The notes under the pieces were generated by a model, which did no database searches, was not told where the DNA came from, and was given only the letters and a program-made list of their open reading frames with translations. A program made the translations under genes and the position numbers. Of a stretch of 64,000 bases of DNA, positions 35,813-46,765 are shown piece after piece. The DNA comes from Microbacterium mitrae (lineage in GTDB: Bacteria > Actinomycetota > Actinomycetes > Actinomycetales > Microbacteriaceae). Positions within the stretch are counted from its first letter, which is position 1, and each line of letters opens with the position of its first letter. The stretch lies in contig NZ_VRSW01000001.1 in assembly GCF_008017445.1 (NCBI RefSeq), forward strand, positions 310,001-374,000, read 5' to 3'.

Positions 35813-36982
35813 ATGATTCGGTACCTTGCAGACGCCGCGACCGAACCGACCGATTTTTGGGGCAAGGTGGCCGCGTGGTTCATTCAGGCCGGCGCCGACT
35901 TGATCACCATCGCGATCATCATCGTGTCGTCTGTTCTGGCCTCATGGCTGCTGAAGTTCGCGATTCGTCGGGTGGTTCGCCGGGTCGTCTCCGGCGCGAA
36001 GTCTAAGGCCAACGTTGATGACACCCAGGCGCTTGACCGCTCCCCCGTCGTCGCGATGCGCGTCGTGCAACGCACCCGCACCCTCGGCACCATTCTCAAC
36101 GGCATCGTCAGCGTCACCATCTTCGTTGTCGCGCTGGTGCTCATTGTGCAGACCATCAACCCCGACATTCTTGGCTCGCTAACGCTGCTCACGGCAGCCG
36201 TCGGTGCCGGCCTTGGTTTTGGCGCGCAGAACATTGTTCGCGACATCTTGAACGGCATCTTCATCGTGGCCGGCGACCAGTTGGGTATTGGTGATGTCGT
36301 TGACGTTGGGCTGGCCACCGGCGTCGTGGAGAACGTCAGCGTGCGCGTCACCCACGTTCGCGATGTCAACGGAACGCTGTGGTACGTGCGCAACGGCGAA
36401 ATTCTTCGCATCGGCAATATGTCGATGGGGTGGGCACGCGTTGTTGTTGATCTGTCGGCGACCGTCGACGCTGACCTCGAAGCCGTCGAGAGCCGCATGC
36501 TCGACGTCGCTACCGACCTGATGAAAGATCCCAAGTGGCGCTCGCGCATTCTCGAACGCCCGGAAACCTGGGGCTTGGAGTCCATTGCTGACGACGCGCA
36601 GGTGATCCGTCTGGTGATCCGCACTCGCTCCGGCGCCCGCGACGACGTTGCGCAGGAGCTGTTGCGCCGGTTGAAGGCCGCCATGGCCGATATGGATGTG
36701 ACGATGCCCAGCCTCACGTCGGTGTTGCTTCAGGGTGCGGATGGCGCTCAGCGGGTGCGTGGCGCGAACCCGCCTCGCACCCGCCCGACCCCCGTCACAC
36801 CGGCCCATGCGCCGCGCCCAACGTGGCGCGCGCGAAAGAAGGCCAAAGCAACCGAGGCGCCGCAAACCCCCATCACCAAGCCCAACCCGATGGCCACTGA
36901 CAAGCCTGAAAAGCCGCAGAAGCCGAAGCCCGCCTCGCCCGAGGCCGAGCGCCATGACCCCTCCGAGGACGGAACCGCGTGA
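35813..36982 (+). CDS. MscS-family mechanosensitive channel
   Basis: Small-conductance mechanosensitive channel opened by membrane tension during osmotic downshock; 389 aa. Membrane helices lie at about residues 28-50, 95-116 and 118-145; the pore helix has GSLTLLTAAVGAGLGFGAQNIVRDILNG with the Gly/Ala-rich packing of TM3. The beta domain follows with GDQLGIGDVVDV. The last ~70 residues are a Pro/Lys-rich, probably disordered cytoplasmic tail. Its stop overlaps the next gene by 4 bp (GTGA). Confidence 0.92.
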   Translation: MIRYLADAATEPTDFWGKVAAWFIQAGADLITIAIIIVSSVLASWLLKFAIRRVVRRVVSGAKSKANVDDTQALDRSPVVAMRVVQRTRTLGTILNGIVSVTIFVVALVLIVQTINPDILGSLTLLTAAVGAGLGFGAQNIVRDILNGIFIVAGDQLGIGDVVDVGLATGVVENVSVRVTHVRDVNGTLWYVRNGEILRIGNMSMGWARVVVDLSATVDADLEAVESRMLDVATDLMKDPKWRSRILERPETWGLESIADDAQVIRLVIRTRSGARDDVAQELLRRLKAAMADMDVTMPSLTSVLLQGADGAQRVRGANPPRTRPTPVTPAHAPRPTWRARKKAKATEAPQTPITKPNPMATDKPEKPQKPKPASPEAERHDPSEDGTA

Positions 36983-37446
36983 CCGACGACACCACCACCA
37001 GCTTTTTCGATCAGGTAGGCGGGCACGATACCTTTCAGCGTCTCATCGAAGCGTTCTACCGCGGTGTCGCAGAAGACGAGGTGCTGCGGCCGATGTATCC
37101 AGAAGAAGACCTCGGGCCGGCTGCTGACCGCCTGCGGCTGTTTCTGGAACAGTACTGGGGCGGGCCCTCAACCTACGGCGAGACGCGAGGGCACCCGCGT
37201 CTGCGCATGCGGCACATCCCGTTTCACGTAAACCCCGATGCCCGTGACCGGTGGCTGAGCCACATGCGTACCGCGATGGACGAGGTCCAGCTGTCGCCCC
37301 TGCATGACGCGACGATGTGGGACTACTTCACGCGCGCCGCACACGCCATGGTGAATACGTTCGAGCAGACTCCCACAACGAACATCGGCCCCTCGGCGGG
37401 AAGCCGAGAGGCCGGATCGCTCGGCGGGCTCGTCCCGAAGGACTAG
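36979..37446 (+). CDS. Group II truncated haemoglobin (GlbO-like)
   Basis: Haem protein binding O2 or NO, 155 aa, GTG start overlapping the mscS stop. Group II features: FFDQVGGHDTF at the N-terminus, FYRGVAEDEVLRPMYP, the proximal histidine in LRMRHIPFHV and the conserved tryptophan in DATMWDYF. The C-terminal ~25 residues are an extension. Coupling to mscS is by overlap only; functional linkage unknown. Confidence 0.92.
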   Translation: MTDDTTTSFFDQVGGHDTFQRLIEAFYRGVAEDEVLRPMYPEEDLGPAADRLRLFLEQYWGGPSTYGETRGHPRLRMRHIPFHVNPDARDRWLSHMRTAMDEVQLSPLHDATMWDYFTRAAHAMVNTFEQTPTTNIGPSAGSREAGSLGGLVPKD

Positions 37447-37459
37447 CCCGCCCGCAGGG

Positions 37460-38644
37460 TTACGAGCCGAGAACTTCGTCGCGCGCCGCGACGAAGGCGG
37501 CAACGCAACGATCAATCTCATCGTCGGTGTGAGCGGCTGACAGCTGCACCCGGATGCGCGCAGCACCACGCGGAACCACGGGGAAGCTGAAGGCGGTCAC
37601 ATAGACGCCGCGCTGTTGCAGTGCCGCCGCGATCTTCGCGGTCACGACCGCATCACCAAACATCACCGGAACAATGGCGTGCTCCCCCGGCAGCAGGTCA
37701 AAGCCAGCCTCGCTCATCGCAGAGCGGAACCGCTCGGCGTTGTGCACCAGCGTCTCACGCAATTCGCCCGATTCGGCCAGCAGGTCCAGCGCCGTCATGG
37801 TTCCGGCGACAATCGCCGGCGCCAGCGTGTTGGAGAACAGGTACGGGCGCGCCTTCTGGCGCAGCAGATCAACAATCTCCTGGCGGGCCGAAACGTACCC
37901 GCCCGATGCGCCGCCGAGAGCCTTGCCGAAGGTTCCGGTGGTGATGTCAACACGGCCCTCAACACCGCAATATTCCGGCGTGCCGCGGCCATTGGTTCCG
38001 ACAAATCCAACGGCATGCGAGTCGTCGACAAACACCAGCGCACCGTACTTGTCGGCCAGATCGCAAATCTCGGCGAGCGGGGCGATGTAGCCGTCCATCG
38101 AGAAAACACCATCGGTGACGATCACGATGCGTCGGGCGGTCGATGCCTGCTGCAGCTGCGCCTCAAGGTCAGCCATATCGCGGTTCTTGTAGCGCAGGCG
38201 TTGCGCCTTGGAGAGTCGAATGCCGTCGATGATCGACGCGTGGTTCAGCTCATCGGAGATGATGGCGTCTTCGGCGCCGAACAGCGACTCGAACACGCCG
38301 CCGTTGGCGTCAAAGCACGAGGAGAACAGGATCGTGTCGTCGTAGCCCAAGAACCCGCTGAGCTTCTTTTCCAGGTCGACGTGCTGCTGCTGCGTGCCGC
38401 AAATGAAGCGCACGCTGGCGAGACCGTAGCCCCATTCATCAAGCCCGGTGTGCGCCGCCGCGACAATGCGCGGATCGTTGGCAAGACCGAGGTAGTTGTT
38501 GGCGCAGAAGTTGAGAATGGCGGAACCATCGACATCGACGATTGCGCCCTGCGGGCCCTGAATTTCGCGCTCGCGCTTGGTGAGGCCGGCGGCCTCAATG
38601 TCGTCCAGTTCGGCGCGGAACTGATCGCGGATCGTGGTGTACAT
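37460..38644 (-). CDS. kbl: Glycine C-acetyltransferase (2-amino-3-ketobutyrate CoA ligase)
   Basis: PLP enzyme converting 2-amino-3-ketobutyrate and CoA to glycine and acetyl-CoA, the second step of threonine catabolism; 394 aa. Alpha-oxoamine synthase features: [15 protein letters not shown], the [16 protein letters not shown] region, and the PLP lysine in [15 protein letters not shown]. The stop of tdh lies three bases upstream of its start, so tdh-kbl form an operon. Confidence 0.97.
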   Translation of the reverse strand: MYTTIRDQFRAELDDIEAAGLTKREREIQGPQGAIVDVDGSAILNFCANNYLGLANDPRIVAAAHTGLDEWGYGLASVRFICGTQQQHVDLEKKLSGFLGYDDTILFSSCFDANGGVFESLFGAEDAIISDELNHASIIDGIRLSKAQRLRYKNRDMADLEAQLQQASTARRIVIVTDGVFSMDGYIAPLAEICDLADKYGALVFVDDSHAVGFVGTNGRGTPEYCGVEGRVDITTGTFGKALGGASGGYVSARQEIVDLLRQKARPYLFSNTLAPAIVAGTMTALDLLAESGELRETLVHNAERFRSAMSEAGFDLLPGEHAIVPVMFGDAVVTAKIAAALQQRGVYVTAFSFPVVPRGAARIRVQLSAAHTDDEIDRCVAAFVAARDEVLGS

Positions 38645-38647
38645 GTT

Positions 38648-39691
38648 CTAGAGCTCCGTCCAATCGAGAATGACCTTGCCGACGCCGCCCGAGGCTGCCG
38701 CGTCAAAGCCCGCCTGCCACTGGGAAGCGGGGAATTGTTCCGTGATGATGGAGGCGATGCGCTCGCGCAGCACGTCGCTGGTCTGCAGCATGGCACTCAT
38801 CGAGTTCCAGGTTTCAAACATTTCGCGACCGTAGATGCCCTGCAACGTGAGCATGTGGGTGACCACCTTGCCCCAGTCAATCGGGAACGGGCTCGACGGC
38901 AGCCCCAGCATCGAAATGCGGCCGCCGTGGTTCATGTTGTCGATCATCTCCTGCAGCGCGGCGGGCGACCCAGACATCTCAAACCCGACGTCGAACCCTT
39001 CGCGCATGCCAAGGGTCTGCTGCGTGGCCTTCACGCGGTCTGTGGCCACGTTGACGGCGGCGTCGGCCCCCATGGCGAGTGCCATTTCGAGGCGTGCGGG
39101 TGAAATATCGGTGGCGGTGATGAAGCGGGCACCCACGTGGCGCGCAACCGCGATCGACATCAGTCCGATCGGCCCGCAACCGGTGACGAGAACATCCTCA
39201 CCCACCACGCTGAACTTGAGCGCCGTGTGCACCGCGTTGCCCAGCGGGTCAAAGATGGCCGCGATGTTGGGGTCAATGTCGGTGCGGTGAACCCACACGT
39301 TCTTGCCCGGGATCACGACATATTCGGCGAAGGCGCCGTCTCGGTGCAGGCCAACGCCCTTCGTGCGAATGCACATGTGCGCGCGTCCTGCGCGGCAGTT
39401 GCGACACATGCCACACACGATGTGCCCCTCGCCGGAGACAAGATCGCCGACGGCAATATCGTGCACGAGCGGGCCAACTTCGACCACCTCGCCAGCGAAT
39501 TCGTGCCCCGCCGTGAGGGGTGCCACGATGTTTTCTGCCGCCCAGTCATCCCACTTCAGGATGTGCAGGTCGGTTCCGCAGATTCCGGTGCGCAGCACCC
39601 GAATCTTGACGTCAGCCGGACCAACCACGGGTTCTGGGATATCGAGCAGTTCGAAACCGGCGCCGGGCGCGGTTTTGCGAAGGGCCTTCAT
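38648..39691 (-). CDS. tdh: L-threonine 3-dehydrogenase
   Basis: Zinc-dependent oxidation of threonine to 2-amino-3-ketobutyrate, the first step of the pathway completed by kbl; 347 aa. The ATG at 39691 (MKALRKTAPG) follows AGAGGTGG; an upstream in-frame extension lacks family similarity. Motifs: catalytic zinc CGTDLHI and GHEFAGEVVEVG, structural zinc CGMCRNCRAGRAHMC, and the NAD-binding VTGCGPIGLMSI. It is first in tdh-kbl and divergent from an FAD dehydrogenase. Confidence 0.96.
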   Translation of the reverse strand: MKALRKTAPGAGFELLDIPEPVVGPADVKIRVLRTGICGTDLHILKWDDWAAENIVAPLTAGHEFAGEVVEVGPLVHDIAVGDLVSGEGHIVCGMCRNCRAGRAHMCIRTKGVGLHRDGAFAEYVVIPGKNVWVHRTDIDPNIAAIFDPLGNAVHTALKFSVVGEDVLVTGCGPIGLMSIAVARHVGARFITATDISPARLEMALAMGADAAVNVATDRVKATQQTLGMREGFDVGFEMSGSPAALQEMIDNMNHGGRISMLGLPSSPFPIDWGKVVTHMLTLQGIYGREMFETWNSMSAMLQTSDVLRERIASIITEQFPASQWQAGFDAAASGGVGKVILDWTEL

Positions 39692-39855
39692 TGCCACCTC
39701 TTTGTGAGAGTTAAACGGGGGTTCAGGTGTCAAGCGAATTGTGTGTCGCGCACCACCGTCAATCCTATTGCCGTCATTGCATTGAAGATCAAAACCCGGC
39801 GCGATACCGTCAATCAACCGCGCAATGCAGCGCGAGATAGGCAACGGGAGGCGCA

Positions 39856-41526
39856 GTGCCTGACGCACGTACCCATCAGACCGACGTTTTGATCATCGGC
39901 TGGGGGCTGGCGGGGCTCGTCGCCGCCCGTGAAGCCCTCCTGCAGCGGCGCCGGGTCACCATCATCGATCAAGAGCCGCTGACGAACCTTGGCGGGCAGG
40001 CGTGGTGGTCATTCGGCGGGCTATTCTTCATCGACTCCCCCGAACAACGACGCATGGGAATCAAAGACAGCCTGGAACTAGCCCGACAAGACTGGATGGG
40101 AACGGCAGGGTTTGACCGCGCCGAAGACCGGTGGCCGCGTGCGTGGGCTGAGGCGTATCTCCAGTTTGCCGCCGGCGAAAAGCGCTCGTGGTTGCGCTCC
40201 CTGGGCGTCGGGTTCTTTCCGGTCATCGGTTGGGCGGAGCGCGGCGGCTACGGCGCACTGGGCCCCGGCAACTCGGTTCCGCGATTTCACATCACGTGGG
40301 GCACAGGCCCCGGCATCGTGGCGCCGTTTGACGCCGCCATTCAGTCCGGCGAAGACGACGGCCTGGTGACAATCTTGCCGCGCCACAAGGTCACGGAGCT
40401 CGTTGTCACCAACGGCGCCGTAACCGGTGCTCGCGGTGATATTTTGTTGGACTCGGATGCCGAGCGCGGTGTTGCCACCAACCGCGATGTCGTTGGGCAG
40501 TTCGAAATCGCGGCCGGAGCGACAGTCGTGGCCTCCGGCGGCATCGGCGGCAATCATGATCTAGTGCGCCAGCACTGGCCGGCGAGCCTGGGCACCGCTC
40601 CGCAACACATGATCACCGGTGTACCCGCGTATGTCGATGGTTCCATGAACGCGGTCTCGGCGGCCGCCGGCGCGAACCACATCAATGCCGACCGCATGTG
40701 GCACTACGTCGAGGGCATCCAAAACTGGAAGCCGGTCTGGCCATCGCACGGCATACGCATTCTGCCTGGCCCCTCCTCGCTGTGGCTTGATGCCACCGGA
40801 AAGCGACTGCCGACTCCGCTCTACCCGGGCTTCGACACCCTCGGAACCCTCGCACATTTGCGAACGACGGGCCACGATCACAGCTGGTTTGTGCTGTCGC
40901 AGGCGATTCTCGAAAAGGAGTTCGCGCTTTCCGGCTCGGAGCAGAACCCTGACCTCACCGGCAAAGACGTCGGGCTGCTGCTGAAGTCTCGCCTAGCGAA
41001 GGGTGCGACAGGGCCGGTGCAGGCGTTCCTGGACAACGGAGCCGACTTTGTCGTCGAGCCCACGCTGGAGCGACTCGTTGCCGGAATGCAGGCATTGCCA
41101 GGCGGTGATGCCCTCAACGCGCAACGAGTCATCGCCGAGGTTGAGGCCCGCGACCGCGAGATGGCGAATGACTTCACCAAAGACTCGCAAATCGCCATGC
41201 TGCGCTCGGCGCGCGCCTACCGCGGTGACAAGCTGATCCGAACCGCAAGCCCACATCGGCTGCAAGACCCGGCAGCCGGACCGATGATCGCCGTTAAATT
41301 GCACGTGCTGACCCCAAAGTCGCTCGGTGGCATCGAAACCGATCTCAACGGCCAAGCGTTGTCGGCAGACGGCACGCCTATCGCGGGGTTGTTTGCCGCC
41401 GGTGAGGCCAGCGGATTTGGCGGCGGTGGCGTGCACGGCTATCGCGCGCTAGAAGGCACCTTCGTGGGCGGATGCCTGTTTTCTGGCCGCCAGGCGGGGC
41501 GACAGGCAGCGGCAGACACTCGCTGA
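39856..41526 (+). CDS. FAD-binding dehydrogenase (fumarate reductase/KstD-like)
   Basis: Flavoprotein oxidoreductase, 556 aa with a GTG start. The N-terminal dinucleotide motif is a GWGLAGL variant in IIGWGLAGLVAAREA (residues 13-27), followed by NLGGQAWWSFGGLF. The C-terminal FAD loop is GLFAAGEASGFGGGGVHGYRALEGTFVGGCLFSG, split here: the GEASGFGGGGVHG part is diagnostic. The group resembles 3-ketosteroid dehydrogenase and flavocytochrome c domains, but the substrate is unknown. It is divergent from tdh. Confidence 0.87.
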   Translation: MPDARTHQTDVLIIGWGLAGLVAAREALLQRRRVTIIDQEPLTNLGGQAWWSFGGLFFIDSPEQRRMGIKDSLELARQDWMGTAGFDRAEDRWPRAWAEAYLQFAAGEKRSWLRSLGVGFFPVIGWAERGGYGALGPGNSVPRFHITWGTGPGIVAPFDAAIQSGEDDGLVTILPRHKVTELVVTNGAVTGARGDILLDSDAERGVATNRDVVGQFEIAAGATVVASGGIGGNHDLVRQHWPASLGTAPQHMITGVPAYVDGSMNAVSAAAGANHINADRMWHYVEGIQNWKPVWPSHGIRILPGPSSLWLDATGKRLPTPLYPGFDTLGTLAHLRTTGHDHSWFVLSQAILEKEFALSGSEQNPDLTGKDVGLLLKSRLAKGATGPVQAFLDNGADFVVEPTLERLVAGMQALPGGDALNAQRVIAEVEARDREMANDFTKDSQIAMLRSARAYRGDKLIRTASPHRLQDPAAGPMIAVKLHVLTPKSLGGIETDLNGQALSADGTPIAGLFAAGEASGFGGGGVHGYRALEGTFVGGCLFSGRQAGRQAAADTR

Positions 41527-41570
41527 CAGACGGGTTGTTCCCGGTTCCGTTGCGCGGTGACGCGGTTGTT

Positions 41571-41605
41571 CCTAGGCGGACGCTGTCTTGCCTAGGCGGA
41601 CGCTG
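41571..41605. repeat. 15-bp direct repeat at the end of a hypothetical gene
   Basis: CCTAGGCGGACGCTG occurs at 41571-41585 and again at 41591-41605. The second copy contains the stop codon of the hypothetical gene on the minus strand; the first lies just beyond it. It looks like a small local duplication. Confidence 0.6.
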
Positions 41606-42272
41606 CCGTGGTTCCGGTCGCGCGCACGGGCGTAAGCCCCATGCGCGCCGGCCCCCGGCTGAGCACGTGCCCGCGCGTCATGCTGAAGCGCGTCCACCGT
41701 TCGTTACGGAAAACGGCGATCGTGTCGTCGTCGCGCAAGAATCCCAGCGCGTCAGCAGTAAAGGCGACGCCCTTCGGCGCGTCAAACAGCGCGTCGCTCA
41801 TCGGACCCCACACCGCCGCGCGCACCTTGCGCACCACGTCTTCGCCGGAGTCGGCGGGAACCAGGTCTGCGACATCGGCGATGCCCTCGGTGGCAAGGGT
41901 GCGCATCACGCGCGGTGAAACCTCGCCAACATACTCCCACCCGCTCGGGGGCGGCGCGATACCCGCCCACGGCAACGACAGCGCCGTCTCGGGAAGCGCT
42001 ACCTGGGTGTCGCTCTGACCGGGGCCAAGGCCTTCGGGGGCGACCACGAAGTCGCACTCCAACTCCGGGTCAACCGCCATCACACGCATGCCGAGGACGG
42101 TCGGTGTTGCGTCGAGCAAACCTTGCGATGACAGCGTCGCGGTTTGCACCGTCATGACCCCGTTGCGGGCGGCGAGACGAACGCCCTCCGCGCCAACGCG
42201 GGCGGCGCGGCCGGCGAACGTCAAGAGGTCCTTCGCCGAGGCGGCATCGACGAATGAGAGATGTTGAGCCAC
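41592..42272 (-). CDS. Conserved hypothetical protein
   Basis: 226-aa soluble protein starting MAQHLSFVDAASAKDLLTFAGRAARV. No signal, no membrane helix; the middle has a Pro/Gly segment (WAGIAPPPSGWEYVGEVSP), followed by VRKVRAAVWGPMSDALFDAPKGVAF. It resembles the style of uncharacterised Actinobacteria-only proteins but I cannot name a domain. It is convergent with the FAD dehydrogenase and divergent from tesB. Confidence 0.75.
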   Translation of the reverse strand: MAQHLSFVDAASAKDLLTFAGRAARVGAEGVRLAARNGVMTVQTATLSSQGLLDATPTVLGMRVMAVDPELECDFVVAPEGLGPGQSDTQVALPETALSLPWAGIAPPPSGWEYVGEVSPRVMRTLATEGIADVADLVPADSGEDVVRKVRAAVWGPMSDALFDAPKGVAFTADALGFLRDDDTIAVFRNERWTRFSMTRGHVLSRGPARMGLTPVRATGTTAASA

Positions 42273-42331
42273 CCCTCTAAACTAGCAAGACGGCCTCACC
42301 CCAAGGGCGAGACCGGTCAAGAAGGAGACGC

Positions 42332-43243
42332 GTGACGAACAACAACCTATCCACCAGCGATCCGGTTGCCGCCATGGTTGAGGCGCTCGACATCACAGAT
42401 ATGTCGGCGCGCACCACAGAAGACATTTTCACGGGCAAGACACTCCCGATGCCGCATGGCCGAATTTACGGCGGCCAGGTATTGGCGCAGGCGATCGTCG
42501 CGGCTTCACGAACGCTGCCGGAGACCCGCCACGTGCATTCCATGCACGGCTACTTCTTGCGCCCAGGAGACGCGACCACCACGGTGACGCTGTCGGTTGA
42601 CCGCATTCACGATGGCCGCTCGTTTTCGACCCGTCGTGTGCAGGCGTTCCAAGAGGGCGTACCCATTTTCTCGATGATCTCGTCCTTCCAAGACGACGAC
42701 AAGGGCGTGGAACATCAAGACGCCATGCCGGCAGGAATTCCTGATCCGGAAGACCTGCCAAACTCGGTCGATGTGCTTGCCGAGCAGATGGGCCCGGGCT
42801 GGAGCGACTTTTTCATGGCAACGCCGCTCGAACAGCGCTACGTCACCAGCCCGATCCAGGTTGCCGTCACGGGCGAGCGCACCGCGACGAACGCGGTGTG
42901 GGTGAAGACACGCAAGCGCCTCCCCGATGACCCGTGGCTGCATCGCGCCGGGCTTGCCTTTCTCAGCGACACCTCGATTCAAGATTCGGTGCTGCGCGCA
43001 CACGGCGTGCCGTGGATCACGAAGGGGCTGAAGATCGCGAGCCTTGACCACGCAATGTGGTGGCATCGCGATGCGCGCGTCGATGAGTGGTTGCTGTACG
43101 TGCAGAACTCCCCCAACGCGATCAATAGCCGCGGGCTCGCGCAGGGCCGCATCTACAGCCGTGACGGCGCGTTGGTGGCCAGCGTCGCGCAAGAAATCAT
43201 GATTCGCGTGCCCGCTGACACACCCGGAATCACCTGGAAGTGA
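42332..43243 (+). CDS. tesB: Acyl-CoA thioesterase II
   Basis: Hydrolyses acyl-CoA esters; 303 aa double hotdog protein. The GTG at 42332 follows AAGGAG. TesB motifs: MPHGRIYGGQVLAQAIVAA, HSMHGYFLRPGD and, in the second hotdog, LDHAMWWHRDARVDEWLLY with the catalytic aspartate region, then SRGLAQGRIYSRDGALVAS. It is followed by a strong terminator and a convergent second thioesterase. Confidence 0.95.
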   Translation: MTNNNLSTSDPVAAMVEALDITDMSARTTEDIFTGKTLPMPHGRIYGGQVLAQAIVAASRTLPETRHVHSMHGYFLRPGDATTTVTLSVDRIHDGRSFSTRRVQAFQEGVPIFSMISSFQDDDKGVEHQDAMPAGIPDPEDLPNSVDVLAEQMGPGWSDFFMATPLEQRYVTSPIQVAVTGERTATNAVWVKTRKRLPDDPWLHRAGLAFLSDTSIQDSVLRAHGVPWITKGLKIASLDHAMWWHRDARVDEWLLYVQNSPNAINSRGLAQGRIYSRDGALVASVAQEIMIRVPADTPGITWK

Positions 43244-43245
43244 TC

Positions 43246-43286
43246 GCAAAAGCGGGCGCAGCCTTCGTGGCTGCGCCCGCTTTTGC
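43246..43286. terminator. Terminator between tesB and 4HBT thioesterase gene
   Basis: Perfect 18-bp stem (43246-43263 with 43269-43286), 5-base loop, with AAAA/TTTT at the stem base, between convergent genes. Confidence 0.9.
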
Positions 43287-43308
43287 GTATGCCCGTGATG
43301 GGCTCAGA

Positions 43309-43777
43309 TTATCGGCGGTGCTTGTACTGAATGGGCTCGCCGATGAAGGGCTCCCACGCGGCGCGCATCTCATCGGTCAACCGCAACGGCTTTCCGGTTG
43401 CCGCATCGACCAGCACGATGACGGCGGTCGACTTCGCGTACATGACCTGGTCGCCGCCCTCTCGCGGTGACCACACTTCGTAACACACCTCGAGGCTGGA
43501 GCCCCCGATGTGGCCAAACCACATCTGAACGTCGAGGGGACGCCGCTGATACGGCACCGGCAACAGGTACTCGATCTCTTGCCGCGCGATGAGGGTCAGC
43601 AAACCGGTATCGATACCGGGCGTCAGCACCGCGGTTGACGGCCCCTCCTCGCCGGGCAGCGGCTCCCAGAAAGCTCGCACACGAGCTTCTTCGAGCAGCT
43701 TCAGCATGGCGGCGTTATTGACGTGGTTGTATGCGTCAAGGTCACCCCACCGTACGTGGATGGGAATATGCAGGCGC

Positions 43778-43785
<8 letters not shown>
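43309..43785 (-). CDS. 4-hydroxybenzoyl-CoA-thioesterase-like hotdog protein
   Basis: 158-aa single hotdog acyl-CoA thioesterase. The GTG at 43785 is chosen because the protein then begins directly with the family strand (ERLHIPIHVRWGDLDAYNHVNN); upstream in-frame sequence is the 3' part of ettA. The active-site aspartate lies in WGDLDAYNHVNN. The gene overlaps the ettA stop by 8 bp, so it is translationally coupled to ettA. Confidence 0.87.
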
Positions 43786-45457
<1,672 letters not shown>

Positions 45458-45562
45458 GAGGCTCCCGTTCTGACTGGGATGTGTTGCCCCTACCCGGGGC
45501 GAAGTCTGCCCTCTAGCCTACCGGCTGGCGCCCGAGCGCGCGGTGCTCGACGGCGCGCACTA

Positions 45563-46084
45563 CTACGTTCCTGGCTGTGGCGTCACGGAGACGAGGCAGC
45601 CGCCGTCTTTCAGCTCCGGCAGGATCACGGCAATCGGGTCGCCGGTGGACGCACCGACCTGGCCGACGAGGCATGACCCTTGAATCAGCACCGAGAACTG
45701 CAGGCTCTCCACGTCGCTCCCGAGGGTGGTCGTGCTGGACGTCGTTTCCATCGCAGCAAGATCAAACCCCGTGGCGACGAGGGCATCAATGTATGCCGTG
45801 CTGTTCACGCCGCTACCAGCCGCCCACTGATCGACCACCACCTTGGTGAAGATCGGGAGGTTCTCTTCAGCCGTGCCGCCCGGCACAAAAGTTGCCGCCG
45901 GATCGGCCGTTGGCGCGACCGGGGGCGCGACCGGCTGCTGTGCTCCAACGTCGGGAGTGCGACTAGCCGACGGTGTCGTGGCCTCTGGCGTCGTGGTTCC
46001 GGTGCATGCCGCCAACAGCAGTGTCGTTGCCGCGACAAACGCGAGTGCGACAGACGTGCGGGATCGGAGCGCCAGTGAGTTCAC
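45563..46084 (-). CDS. Hypothetical lipoprotein (DUF6993-like)
   Basis: Secreted lipoprotein of 173 aa: signal with hydrophobic core about 11-24 and lipobox LAAC (Cys27), then a Thr/Pro/Ala-rich linker to about residue 68. The folded part has ENLPIFTKVVVDQWAAG, YIDALVATGFDLAAMETT and a strand pair with two cysteines (GSCLVGQVG, GGCLVSV), a pattern I associate with the actinobacterial DUF6993. Function unknown. It stands alone between ettA and ssb. Confidence 0.78.
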   Translation of the reverse strand: MNSLALRSRTSVALAFVAATTLLLAACTGTTTPEATTPSASRTPDVGAQQPVAPPVAPTADPAATFVPGGTAEENLPIFTKVVVDQWAAGSGVNSTAYIDALVATGFDLAAMETTSSTTTLGSDVESLQFSVLIQGSCLVGQVGASTGDPIAVILPELKDGGCLVSVTPQPGT

Positions 46085-46171
46085 ACGCCGAGTCTAGGGC
46101 CAGCGCCCATCGATTGGCTGGGTGGCACTCCCCTGGCGCCCGATTCCGTACGTTTCTGCGTCAATTGCCAC

Positions 46172-46618
46172 TCAGAACGGCGTTTCTTCCAATTTCTCCT
46201 CGGGAACAGACTCCGGAAACGACTCATCGGCGGGCGCGTCAGGAACATCAACCTGCTCCGTACGGGCCTCCCGTGTGAACGCAGTCGTGCCCCAGCGCAG
46301 ATCCGGACCGAGCGCATCCGCATCAATCTCGACATTGGTACCGCGGCGGTCGCCATCTTTCCAGTGCCGCACCCGCAACTTGCCGTGCACGATAACGCGG
46401 TCGCCCTTGTGCAGGGAGCCGGCGGCATGAAGGGCCAGCGACCGGTAGGCGGCGACCGTAAACCAGTTGGGTTCACCCTCAACCCACTTCTCGCTTGCTT
46501 TGTCGAACCAACGTTGGGCGCTCGCGACGCGCAGACTCACGACGTCGATGCCCGATGCGGTGCTCTTCAGGTTGGGGTCTTCAGCGAGGTTGCCGATGAC
46601 GGTAATGCTGTCAGACAT
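46172..46618 (-). CDS. ssb: Single-stranded DNA-binding protein paralogue
   Basis: OB-fold SSB, 148 aa. The start SDSITVIGNLAEDPNLK, PNWFTVAAYRSLALHAAGSLHKGDRVIVHGKLRVR and the acidic tail are SSB features. The tail ends EETPF instead of the usual acidic DDxPF/DDIPF, and the disordered linker is short. It stands alone next to msrA rather than in the rpsF-ssb-rpsR cluster, so it is probably a second SSB (SsbB-like) used in recombination or stress; the main SSB is likely elsewhere. Confidence 0.9.
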   Translation of the reverse strand: MSDSITVIGNLAEDPNLKSTASGIDVVSLRVASAQRWFDKASEKWVEGEPNWFTVAAYRSLALHAAGSLHKGDRVIVHGKLRVRHWKDGDRRGTNVEIDADALGPDLRWGTTAFTREARTEQVDVPDAPADESFPESVPEEKLEETPF

Positions 46619-46717
46619 GTTTTCTCCTTGTCAGTGGTGGAGATCCGGCGCCGACGTGCCCGAAACAGCGCCGGATCAGCACCCACTGTGTGCCCCGCGC
46701 GGTATCGAAAACCCGAA

Positions 46718-46753
46718 AACGCCTCCGTTGGGGATAAACCCGACGGAGACGTT
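46718..46753 (-). terminator. Terminator after msrA
   Basis: 15-bp arms (46718-46732 with 46739-46753, two G-T pairs) and a 6-base loop, followed on the minus strand by a T-rich run. It lies 12 bases after the msrA stop. Confidence 0.75.
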
Positions 46754-46765
46754 CTCTGTGGAGGA

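Noticed and set aside
37616..39103. A 495-codon plus-strand frame across kbl and tdh
   Set aside because: Crosses two well-defined genes on the other strand and has no family features.
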